This document shows positions 47,108 through 57,081 of a DNA stretch of 64,000 nucleotides, one piece after another. Every line of letters starts with the position of its first letter. Position 1 is the first letter of the stretch. The notes below the pieces were generated by a model. That model made no database searches, was not told the DNA's origin, and worked only from the letters and a program-made list of their open reading frames with translations. A program made the position numbers and the translations under genes. The stretch covers positions 1,178,001 through 1,242,000 of the forward strand of contig JALGAS010000004.1 of the NCBI GenBank assembly GCA_023078685.1, written 5' to 3'. Source of the stretch: Neopestalotiopsis rosae (Eukaryota; Ascomycota; Sordariomycetes; Amphisphaeriales; Sporocadaceae).

Positions 47108-47999
47108 TCAGCATCTCCAGCCGCCATCAATGCTGATATCATTGCCACTAATGTACGTGGACTCGTCACTGAGCAGGAATGCGACCAAGTTTGCAACCTC
47201 TTCGGGTTGGCCAACCCTCCTCAGTGCCACCTGGTTTAATTCGGGATGACTCTCGCTTCCTTCTGTACCGCCGTTGATGGCCCGCGCGTTCTTGAGCATG
47301 GGCGTTGCGATAGTTCCCCTAGAGCATGAGTTTTGTCAGCATTTCGCCTCTTTCTGAGGTGGGGGAGAAACTTTTTTTTTTTTTTTTTTTTTTTTGGCAT
47401 CAAAAGCATACGAAGAAAACTTACGGGCAAATGGCATTGACGCGTATACCCCTGACGCCGACCTCCTTGGCCGCCGACCTCGTCATGCCGAGCACGGCGT
47501 GCTTGGACGCGGCGTACGAGGCGTTGTTGGCGCGGCCCGTGGTGCCGGCAATGGACGAGGCGTTGACGACGGCGCCCCCGTCGGCCATGACGGCCAGCTG
47601 GGCGCGCAGGCAGTGCATGACCCCGGTCGAGTTGACGCCCATGACAAAGTCCCACTCGGCCAGGTCCTGGTCCTTGATCTCGACGAGGCCGATGGACGGC
47701 GGGATCACGCCGGCCAGGTTGGCGGCCCCGTCGAGGCGGCCGAAGCGCTCCACCGTCGCCGCGACCCAGCCGTCCACCTGCTCGTGCCTGCGCACGTCGA
47801 CGGCCGCGACCATGACCTCGGCGCCGGGTTGCTTCTGCTCGATGGACGCCTTGGCCTTTTGTAGCGCCTCCTCTTGCAGGTCGGCGAGGGAGAGCTTGGC
47901 GCCCCGGCTGGCGAGGAGGTGGGCCGTGGCCAGGCCAATGCCCGACGCTGCGCCGGTGAGGGCGATGACTTTACCGGCGAACTGAGTGTTTCCTGACAT
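47108..47999 (-). CDS. classical SDR oxidoreductase (FabG/3-hydroxyacyl-type)
   Basis: NAD(P)-dependent short-chain dehydrogenase. Exons 47999-47425 and 47318-47108 give 261 aa. The cofactor loop is TGAASGIG (about 15-22), the NAG region reads ANLAG, and the catalytic set is Ser in NASSIAG (148-149), Y162 and K166 in YAASK. The C-terminus SGNDISIDGGWRC is the usual FabG-like end. It lies tail to tail with the MDR oxidoreductase gene, about 250 bp apart, so the two share a 3' region rather than a promoter. The intron contains a 24-nt poly-A run on the coding strand. Substrate unknown. Confidence 0.92.
47372..47395. repeat. 24-nt homopolymer T run (A on the coding strand) in the SDR intron
   Basis: It lies inside the only intron of the SDR gene at 47108-47999. 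Its length is likely to be unstable or mis-sequenced, without effect on the protein. Confidence 0.9.
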
Positions 48000-49440
48000 T
48001 GTTGATATAGAGAGCAGAATGAGAACTTATGACAGCTTCTCTATTTCAATGCTTATGTATTCTGCCTAAGAAGGCGCAATCATTCTTTATGGACAGCCAT
48101 TTGTATATATCACGGTCATCTTTTTGGTTGCGGTTATCGAAATCCGGGCACTAGGCTGCCGTGTAAGTCAAGGAACTCTGCATCCATGAGAGGGGGCTGT
48201 GTGTTCTGAGCCTTTCCCCCGACGCCTTCTCATTATTGAGAGCATCTGTCAGCCGTTAGGAGCTGTGGTGCGCATCACTCAAAGTGAAGTATACAAAGCT
48301 TGTGGCTTGTTTTGAAATCGGTGGTCTTGCTATTGGCCATGGGAGAGGATAGCCAGCGGGTCATTATAGACTCATGTTACATACCTAGGTAGACTGTCAA
48401 CTGATTACAGTACCAAATGACCACTGTTTGCACTTGGAAAGATAATTACTACACTTCAGATGTCATCTTCAGTGGTTTCAATTGATTTAAGTCGTCAATA
48501 TTTTGCCGCATGACTTTGATATCGAAAGCGCGTAGCCAGAAGAAAGAACGCACATAATGCTTGGCGACGGGTAGTATTTGGCAAAGGTCTTGCAGAGGTC
48601 GGTGCAGTGTAAGTGCGGCCAGCCAGAGCTTCTCCGTGGGGTAATATGAACTGCTAAATCTCGGCAATGAGCCTATGTCGCATTTGTGCTCGCTAAATGG
48701 ATTGGCAGAGAATGGGCCCAATGATTGGTCGTTTTGGGAGTGTATACCTTTTTTCCTTCTTCTTTTTTCCGCAGTCTGTTATTCTCGTAGATCTTGTCGA
48801 TCTTGCCCGATAATATCGAGATCACGACCAATGATTGACGCTCTAGAATGTCGTTGGAAGAACAGCCGACATCTGTGCCCTGGGTCAGCCAGCCTTTAGG
48901 GGATGGCCGATGAAGCTGGGCGACTGCTAGGTACTGGTGTCGGCGAGTTGCGACTGCTCGGTTGGAAATCAGTCATAACCTTGAGCAATTGCGAGTGCAT
49001 CAAAATATTTGCTCTGCTCTAGCGGATAATCTGTACATATGCGACAATATTACGTGGACGGCCGCAGAGATAAGCTTTCTACATGGCATTGGTCAAGAGA
49101 ACGGGATGCTGATGGCAAAACCGCCTGGACAAAGGTGGATTTTCTCCTTGTTCGGCCAATTCCGGAGTCGGCGCGCCACTGCCCGCACGCTCTCGCCCGA
49201 ACCCCAGACACTGCGATACTTTTGGATTGCTGAGTGGAATCTTATCTTTACCATCGTCACTGCTGACCAGACGACACCCAGGATTTATTATATATAGCTT
49301 AGCCAAGGACGCTTGTTAAAGACACTTTGAATCTGTGTCCTCGACTTTCCCAGACAACTGCCTGACTCAAACACAAGAAGCCCATCAAAAAAAACACCCG
49401 CTTTTCCATTCATACCACAGCTTTAAATCAGTCTGCAAAC
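48000..49440. other. intergenic region upstream of the SDR and xanthine dioxygenase genes
   Basis: No gene is firmly supported. A minus-strand frame at 48449-48721 (90 codons) looks mildly protein-like (YYPTEKLWLAALTLHRPL) and may be a relic, but shows no family signature. The TATA element of the next gene is at about 49287-49298. Confidence 0.45.
49287..49298 (+). promoter_or_regulatory. TATA-like element of the xanthine dioxygenase gene
   Basis: An ATTATATATAG-type sequence lies about 145-155 bp before the ATG at 49441. Confidence 0.45.
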
Positions 49441-50719
49441 ATGTCTAGCATCACCGTTACGCCTCTGGCTGTGCCCGAGACATCCGACGTCAGATTTGGC
49501 GCGACCGTATCAAACGTGGATATTGAACACCTCACTGGTAAGAATTGACTATGGATTGAATCGATATCGTGATGACTATGTAAACAAGGGAGATCACCCG
49601 TAGAATCGGTAACCTCCTCGGTAAGCTCTCCTCTCGTCCCTCTAGGCCACTGCAGAGGCTGACAACTGACTAGATGCCGACTTTGACGTGATCCGCGATG
49701 CTCTCTTCAGAAACCAGGTCTTGGTCTTCAAGAACCAGGGCCATGTGACGCCCAAGGCCCAGTACGAGTTGACCAATCGTTTTGATCCTTCTGCGACCTC
49801 GTACGGCCACGGCAAGACCATCGACGCCAAGCGCAGCGTCCTGCACCCCGATTTGAAGACCATCCCCCATCAGCCACAAGTCCAAGTGATTGGCAACGGT
49901 CCCGTGGCAGAGTACGAGGGTCTGAAGGATTTCAGACTCAGACACCCGCACCACAGAACCTTCCACGCGACGCAGATCCCAGCAGAGGAAGATCTCGACT
50001 TCACCCGCTTCTACCGGTGGCACATTGATGCCGCACTCTACGGTCTTGCTCCCCCGATCGCCACCACTTTGCTCGCCGTCAAGGTCCCGGGTGGCCGCCG
50101 CCAGACTTGCCGATACGATGATGGCACGGGAGATGTGCTCGACGTGCCCCTGGGTACTACCGCCTTTGTGTCGGGATACACCATGTATGATATCCTTTCC
50201 GATGCCGACAAGGAGTTTGTCCGCACGAGCAAGATTGAATACGCACCTCACCCCTACATCTGGATGTCGAGCGCCAAGGCTCGCTCGACCGGACTGGGCA
50301 TGATCTCAGAAGGCAAGGAGGTGCCCATCGACGACCTTCCACCCATTGAGGAGGACAAGATCCAGATCCTGCCGCTCTGCTGGCGCAACCCTGTCACCGG
50401 GAAGCTGGCCGTCCAGGTCCATCCGTCTGCGATTCGCAAGCTGCACCTCGCTGACGGCACCGTCATTGACGACCTGGAGAAGGTGCGCGAGATCATCTAC
50501 CGCATCCAGCGCCCCGGTATTGCACCCAACAGAATCTATGCTCACGACTGGGAGGAGGGTGACTTTGTGCTCTTCCACAACCGCGGAGTCCTCCACTCTG
50601 TTGTTGGCGCCTTTGCCGAGGACGAGGTCAGACTCTTCCGGCAATGCAATGTTGCGGCCAGCTATCTGCCCGAAGGTCCTCTTCCTGAAGGTCCTCGCGA
50701 GGTCAGTGTTGCTGCATAG
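49441..50719 (+). CDS. xanA: alpha-ketoglutarate/Fe(II)-dependent xanthine dioxygenase (XanA-type)
   Basis: Hydroxylates xanthine to uric acid using O2 and 2-oxoglutarate, a fungal alternative to xanthine dehydrogenase in purine use. Exons 49441-49537 and 49674-50719 give 380 aa, near the family length. The TauD fold shows the iron ligands H149 and D151 in RWHIDAALY and the distal H340 in NRGVLHSV, with an Arg in RLFRQCN for the cofactor. Segments GGRRQTCRYDDGTGD, GTTAFVSGYTMYDIL and EYAPHPYIWM match my recollection of XanA rather than taurine or 2,4-D dioxygenases. The 136-nt intron is long for this window, but no extra exon is needed. Identity moderately strong; TauD family certain. Confidence 0.88.
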
Positions 50720-50908
50720 TCATTCTACCTGCGTATCCTCCTTGATTTTCATTAGACTGTGCGGTCTTGCTTAGCGTTTTTGTATGATTTCTGCCCGAAT
50801 TAGATAGTAGACGCAAGGTCGAACTTGAAATACATTCTTTCTTTCCCGGAAGCAATAAGTTCCGTCGTTATACATGAACGCTTCTTGCTATTACTACCTG
50901 TCATGCTC

Positions 50909-51793
50909 TCACTCTGGTTTGGAATATGGCTCTGCCCTCGGCATGAAATTCTGGTCGCAAGGAGAGAACCTCCACCATGACGAATTCCAATAATATAACC
51001 CTCTCATGACGAACGTCTTTACTCCTGGCGGGGTGGGCGGAAAATCTGCCCAGATACCATTCTCCCATGTTTTGTCGTGGCTGAGGAAGACATAGACAAC
51101 ACCTCCTGCGAGGCCAATCTTCTTCTATACTTATCATTAGCGAAACGTTCTGTTTTTTAGCTTCCCAGACTCATATTCCTTACCAGATTCGCCTGACCAT
51201 CTGCAGCGAGGGCCGTGGCCAGGTTCTTCATCTTCTCGGGCCCAAAGCGCTTCAGTTTCAAGAGAGTCTAGATTTCATGGCCAAGATGTTCTGAAAGTCC
51301 TGGGCCGAACTTGTCAATTATCTCGACTATCCGTTTGCCGTCGTACGCATCTGCGCCTTCGGACACCCTCGTCAGGTATCCCTGCAACTCTTCTAGTCCG
51401 CCGTGAAACACATGGTGCTCCTCCACGTTCGTTTCCATGATACCAGCTTCTCCCGTCATCTTCTCCACCTCGGGGAAGAACGACTCCTCTTCACCCTCGT
51501 GATGAATCTTGAGGACATTGACAAAGTTCTTGGCGTAGCCTACAAAGTCGTGCTGATCTTCAGCTTTGACGTGTGGAGCCTGGCAATGTATCGAGTTCAA
51601 CCCTCTGATCAAGATGTTATGTGCCAGAGTCATTTCTACAACCATTTCGAATCAGCATTGCATCTGGCAAGGGTATTCTTCCTTTCTGCTGACCTGTGGC
51701 AGTTGCAACAAAGACATCCTGCTTCTCTCCCTCTGCAAGTGCGGCGAATGGCGTAGGCACAAGAGGAAACGGGCTTTCGAACCAATGACCCAT
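50909..51793 (-). pseudogene. hemerythrin-like (HHE domain) gene interrupted by an in-frame TAG
   Basis: Exons 51793-51694, 51635-51184 and 51124-50909 join in frame to 256 codons, but codon 156 (51270-51268) is TAG. The upstream part has the HHE cation-binding helices: MTLAHNILIRGLNSIH, HHEGEEESFFPEVE, EEHHVFHGGLEEL and GLSEHLGHE. After the stop the frame stays open, keeps a proper intron (GTAAGG...TAG), and continues with TLLKLKRFGPEKM and a Trp-rich end (WWRFSPCDQNF) typical of fungal hemerythrin-like proteins. This looks like a recent nonsense change, a sequencing error or, less likely, stop readthrough. Truncated product: 155 aa. It would bind a di-iron centre; the role is unknown. Confidence 0.8.
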
Positions 51794-52300
51794 CTTTGAT
51801 AGAATGATGTTGTTTGCTATTTTTTTTTTCTAGTGCTGTACCGACACTGGAGACTATCAGGTATCTATTTTCCGCTCATCTGGACATTCATGCCTTTTTA
51901 AACAACTTCGTCTTACACCTCACAGGGCTGGGCGTCAGATCATGAATGACTAATGGTCAAGACATAAGCGGCCGCTAGCGATCGGATCCCCTTTCCAGCC
52001 CTAGCTGGGCTGATCTACAGCGGCCGCCCCCAAAGAGCTGAGAGGCACAGTGCTTTGACACCAATCATCTGGGCTTATTTACAGAGCAAATCGTGGCACC
52101 AAACATGACCCTGGCTTGGTGCCATGGTCAACTAGATGGATGCGGCGCGACTCGAAAAATGAAGCGACAGAAAAGCGGCATTGGGCATGTCTAGTGCTTA
52201 TTATTCATGATGAGGCCGAGAATAATGGCGGCATACTCTAGCTATGGTCTAATATCTAATCTCTATAGGGGTATCTTTTGCAATCAATCAAATTCTTTTT
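51794..52300. other. spacer with an imperfect inverted repeat around two NotI-type sites
   Basis: 5' flank of the hemerythrin-like gene and 3' flank of the MFS gene. GCGGCCGC occurs at about 51969-51976 and 52020-52027 as parts of an imperfect inverted repeat. A 13-T run lies near 51820. Confidence 0.5.
51967..52029. repeat. imperfect inverted repeat
   Basis: GCGGCCGCTAGCGATCGG on the plus strand and GCGGCCGCTGTAGATCAG on the minus strand face each other across about 27 nt that itself contains CAGCCC/GGGCTG arms. It may form a stem in the 3' region of the MFS transcript. Confidence 0.5.
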
Positions 52301-53939
52301 CTAAACCCACGTCTTTGGGCCAAGCCTGGCAACAAAAAGCACCAATACGCCGCCTAGAATGTCTAATGCAACGACTAAAGGACGAACGATAATCAGCAAA
52401 ATGTTTGGGAATGATGCACTCTTCTGAGCAGACTTGGAACTTACATAATGTGAACGCCCATCCGACACCAATGGCATCAATGAGCGGCACGACGGCCGCC
52501 GTACACGCGGCGCCAAAGATGTACTGAACAATGTACTTTGTGCAGATGACGTCGGCCTTTTCGGCGGGCGACACCTCGGCCGTGTACGTGTTGAGGGCGT
52601 TGAAGGTGCCCATGAGGCCCACGCCGACCCAGAAGCCCGCGACGATGGGCAGCGCCAGCCCGCCAAACTCCCTGTCCAGGCTCCAGCCGTACAGCAGCAT
52701 GGAGATGGGGAGGACGATGAACAAACCGCTCAGCCCGCTGTTGAGGCGGTCCTTGGGCAGGCGCAACCCCTCGCGCTTGGCCATGTAGCGCTTCACCGTG
52801 CGGTCCGAGAAGCGGCCGCCCACCACGCTGCCTACGAAGAAGCCCACGCCCGGGGCGATGTACACCAGGCCGCTGACTAGCGGGGTGCTGAGGTTGAAGC
52901 GTGGGTTGATTACGTGTCGTACAGAGGTGAGGATGCCGTATTGGGTGACGGCGAGCAGTCCGCAGGTGAGATCCTGTTTGATAGAAATGTTAGCATGATG
53001 GTGAGATATACTGGGGGTTGTCGTTGTTCTCCCTCTCAAGAAGCACTTACAGCTAAAAAGATGTTGGGCCGGAGCAAAAGCTTGAATACTCTCCATGGAT
53101 TGAATCTTTCCAGCACTCTTCGTGCGGTCCATGGCTCTTGTTTCTCGTCCTCGATCTCTTTCCTGATTGTCGGGATCACGAGTACAGAGAGTACAAATCC
53201 GAGACCGCTCATGGCAGTCTGCAGCCAGTAGATTGCTCTCCAGTTGCTAAAGGTCACTATGATACCGCCGATGCATGGTCCTAGAGTTTACAAGTCAGTC
53301 GATGCCGGAGCAGGATGTGGTATTTGAGCAGTAAAGTCTTACCTATAGCGGGACCGGCGACACTGCCGACCATGAAGAATCCAGTGGCTCTACCTCGGAC
53401 AACCTGTTGCCAATGATATGGTTAGTCGTTCGATGAGAAGGCTCAGAAGGGTAAGGAGTACGTACCGGCTCAAAAATATCCGCAATGACCGTCTGTCCAG
53501 CGACCATAAAGTAGGTGCCCGTGAACCCGCTCACCATTCTCATGGCCGTGAAGACAGCCATGTTGGGTGCAACAGCAGTGCCAATGGACGGCACAAAGAG
53601 GAAAAAGATGGCGATATTGTACGCCAACCTCCGCCCGATGATGTCGCTCAACGGGGACCATATCAACGACGACAGACCCATGGCGATGAGCACGCCAGAG
53701 TTGGTGACGTTTAGAATTTCCGAAGTCGTGTATAGATCGGCCGCAATCTCGGGCGTGGCGACGAGCAGCGAAGTACTCGAGAACGTGACGCACAGTGTCA
53801 TCCAGCTGACGACAAAGAGGATTAAATACTTGCGCCAGGAGGGCAGGTCGTTGCCGGTCCGGGTCGGTGCCCGGAACAGCGAGGATGATCGTGACGGGAC
53901 ATCGTCCTGCGATTCCGTATCGGCGCCGGCTGCTAACAT
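52301..53939 (-). CDS. MFS drug:H+ antiporter (DHA1-type)
   Basis: Plasma-membrane exporter of small molecules. Exons 53939-53466, 53403-53343, 53280-53051, 52973-52445 and 52374-52301 give 455 aa. A hydrophilic N-terminus (about 38 residues) is followed by about 12 hydrophobic segments. Motif A is seen as WSPLSDIIGRR after the second helix, and the antiporter-like GPCIGGIIV after the fourth. A charged central loop (PTIRKEIEDEKQEPW) divides the halves. The small 61-nt exon encodes VRGRATGFFMVGSVAGPAI, which is well conserved in this family. It is divergent from a Zn2Cys6 gene starting 880 bp away, an arrangement typical of a regulator and its exporter. Substrate unknown. Confidence 0.92.
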
Positions 53940-54017
53940 GGTTGGGAAAAAGTCACGAAACTGAAAAGCACCAACACTAGATGGAAGAGGGTGTATAGAG
54001 CCACCTTAGAGCCGGAA

Positions 54018-54028
54018 GTTTATATATA
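54018..54028 (-). promoter_or_regulatory. TATA box of the MFS gene
   Basis: TATATATAAAC on the minus strand, about 80-90 bp upstream of the ATG at 53939. Confidence 0.5.
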
Positions 54029-54128
54029 GGATATAACTAATTGGCACGATCCGATTGACGGAGGAGCACGCGACTAGGGACGGCAACGCCAGATCCTGCC
54101 CCCTTGGCATCTTATACTGCCCATTGCC

Positions 54129-54139
54129 CCGGCAGCCGG
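54129..54139. promoter_or_regulatory. CCG-N5-CGG candidate Zn2Cys6 binding site
   Basis: CCGGCAGCCGG is a palindrome with an everted CCG/CGG pair at 5-nt spacing, a geometry used by dimeric zinc-cluster regulators. It lies about 100 bp beyond the MFS TATA box, between the exporter and the regulator gene. Confidence 0.35.
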
Positions 54140-54818
54140 ATCCCTAGGAGGGTGTCCGAGTCCCTAATTGTGGATCGTCCGAAAGATTGTTCACGGTGGC
54201 CATTCCGCTTGAAGCAGGTTCTGGCAGCAATAGGCATCATCTTTGCAGCCCGAGTGGAGCCTTTTTTGCTATCTCGTTCGGCGTCTGTGCCAGGGCACCG
54301 AGAGCATTGATTCAGGAACCCACAGCGTGTCAATAAGCAGTGATTACTGGGCAGGGACAGGACCGAAGATGCTATGAATAGAAACTGGCAAATTTGTTAT
54401 AGCTCTCAAATACTGAATTGAATGCTTCGGCTCCCTCTCCAATGACACTGCAATTCTTTGCGGTTATCCCGCAATCATGACGTGAGATACAGGTATTGCA
54501 ACGACTCGCTTTCTACACTTTTCCACCTTGGCCATTTCTTATCGCGCACCTCTCAGCTGTAATCATACGGGAATAAGGAGGGCATAGAGAAGATATGGTG
54601 CTTGTCAGCGGTGAGCACAAAGTCAAAATCTCGACCATCCTCGCCTATAGGTTCTCGGCGCAGCGTGCAGAGACGCCGAGCTAAGAGTTCGGAGCGGTTC
54701 CGATGCCGGCGCTACGGGAATAAAACTGTTGCAGGCTCATGACGATGGCAATTCCTCTGTCGCGCAAGGAACGTCGTCTCGGCCACTTGATCACAAACGC
54801 CGAGCAAATAACAAGACA

Positions 54819-57081
54819 ATGTTGCAGAAAGCTGCTCTGCGTTCTGCAAATTTGCAGCAGGGGGAGTTGAGGAGTAAACCGACAGCGTAAGAAAAAATTA
54901 TCCAGAAGTGTTGAAAATATTTCCTTCAATAAGATTGACCTTTATTCAGCTGTGCCAAGTGTCATGCACGAAAGGTAAAGTGCTCTGGTGGTCAGCCATG
55001 TTCGAACTGTATGCAGTCTGGGTGCGAGAGTGAATGCACATATCCCAAGCGAGATCGTCAACTTCGAGTCAGCCAAAAGTATGTAGTCGAAAGACTCTGA
55101 AGTCGCCTCCATCGTTTGTCCATCATCCAAGACACAGTATATTAACACCACAGCAAGCTATCTCGAAGAACTGCTCGCCGAGAACGAAAGACTCCGCCGC
55201 CTCGACCGGAGCGCCCAGCCGTCGAAAAGCGGATCAACTTCTCCAAGCGCCGCCCGCACCACCACCCCGGCACACGCGGACGACAGTGATGGAGGCCCGA
55301 CCCGGAACCCTCTCTTTGGGGACCGGCCGTGGTTCCACGACACTCCGGGTGCCCCCATCCTGATTGGCGAGGCCGCGGATGCTGCTTTTGCCACTCGCTT
55401 CAGCCAGGCCCTGTCGGACAATTCGTTTCCGCACATTCAGCGGATCTCTTTCCCTACCGATAATGCCTTGCTCGGCCTGGGCGTCTCCGCATGTCCGCCG
55501 CCGTCCCGCGGCAAAGCGCGGTTTCTGATGAAAGCGGCTCTCCGGATCGTTTCCCGCCATTACCATGTAGTTTTGAAGAGCGTTGTGCTTGGGCACCTCG
55601 AAAAGTTTCTCCACCACCCTGCGAGTCTGGATCTGCTCCTCAGTTCTAAGATCTGGGCTCTCCTGGCGTTGGGCGAAGTATACACGGCGCGATCGGGTAC
55701 GCTGGATAACTTTCCCGGGTTGCCATACTTTGCGCAGGCCAGTCGAGCCCTCCAGGTCGTTCAAGAGCGGCCGAGCCTCGATTCGATAGAGGTTTTACTT
55801 CTTCTGGTAAGCCATTCTCCACATCACGCGCTTGTACCTTTGCTGAACTCGCAAAGTCTCTTTATAATCTAGTTTGCAATAGGCGCCATTCCGCATACTG
55901 TCTCGCAGGGTCGGCCGTTCGTCAGGGCGTCATCATGGGCATATACCTAAACGTCCCGGAGTCACAGCTCGCCGACCGAGTTGTGCGGGAGCACAGAAAT
56001 CGCGTATGGTGGACGGCCTACGAGTTTGACCGGCTTCTCGCGGTGCGACTCAGCCAGCCATTCTCCATTCAGGATGACGAGATCGAGGTCGACCTTCCCG
56101 CCGACTTTGACCTACCGAGCACCGCCCAGGGCGATTTTGCACCTGCAGGCGATCTCGTCAACAGGATCAAACTAATGAAATTGACTTCGCAAATCACAAA
56201 ACTCTTATACGGGAGAAAAGCTGAAAACGAGTCTTTTCTGCAGCGGGTACAGCAAGCCTTGAAAGACCTCCAGGACTGGTTCCAAAGTGTCGAAGGTACC
56301 TTGAACGACGACGAGATGCAACCATCGAGGACAGCAGCTGGACCAAAGCGCTCATTGCTTCTATCATTCAACCAGGCGAGTAACCCCAAAAATTATGATA
56401 CACTTAATAGGCGCTAAATGTTAGCAGTGCATGATCGTTGCTACTCGACCAGTCGCCCTTTACATGCTTCGCGCGCAGCAGAACCGATGGGCATCGACCA
56501 GTGCCGCAGAGCCGAGCCCAGAAATCCCCGACAACGTCCAAGCCCTGACCGAGGCGTGCACGCAGTGCGCCCGGCACTCGTACTCGCTGCTCGCCGAGTC
56601 GTGGGTGGACGGGTCCTTTCTCACCATGGACTACTTCGACACGCTGTACCTCTTCTCGGCCGCGACCATCCTGGCCGTGTCGAGCATGCTCAACACGGCC
56701 GGGTCGTCCAAGGACCGCGACGACTTTGAGTTTTCTTTGCAGCTGCTGCTCAAGCTCAAGAGCAACGGCAACTGCGCGGCCGTCGAGTTCTCCCAGCACC
56801 TCGAGTCCATGAAGACATGGATGGCGAGACAGGTGGTGCCCGTACCGCCGACCGACGTGGGCAGCAGCAGCGGCGGCCTCGATATAGCGGTCGCGGGACT
56901 CGGTGATGCTGCTGGCATGGGGTTCTCATCTGGCAGCACACCGTACAATATGACGGCCGGCATGGCCCTGGCTGAGCCTTCCATGCAGGCTTTCCTTGCG
57001 CAGAGTGATACCAATTTTCAACAAATCGACCTGTCAATCCTGCAGCACGAGCCAGAAGGCTTCTACTGGCCCGAAGGTTAA
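54819..57081 (+). CDS. Zn2Cys6 transcription factor beside the MFS exporter
   Basis: Proposed exons 54819-54886, 54950-55082, 55138-55806, 55857-56375 and 56428-57081 give 680 aa. The zinc cluster CAKCHARKVKCSGGQPCSNC...C lies at residues 24-50 and is followed by TYPKRDRQLRVSQK and a Leu-rich dimerisation helix (YLEELLAENERLRRL). The regulator domain has SLYNLVCNRRHSAYCLAGSAVR and VWWTAYEFDRLLAVRLSQP. Two splice sites are atypical. The second intron uses donor GTAGTC to keep frame, since the stronger GTATGT 4 nt earlier would not. The fourth is GC-AG (CAG|GCGAGT...GCAG|TGC), fixed by the conserved FNQ-CMIVATRP junction. The start is the first in-frame ATG. Confidence 0.85.

Larger units (their letters stand above)
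53940..54818. promoter_or_regulatory. shared divergent promoter of the MFS and Zn2Cys6 genes
   Basis: Contains a TATA box for the MFS gene and a CCG-N5-CGG element (separate entries). No gene is otherwise supported. Confidence 0.55.

Noticed and set aside
48449..48721. 90-codon minus-strand frame before the xanthine dioxygenase gene
   Set aside because: Mildly protein-like, but with no family match I can name and no neighbouring exons. Kept only as a remark in the intergenic entry.
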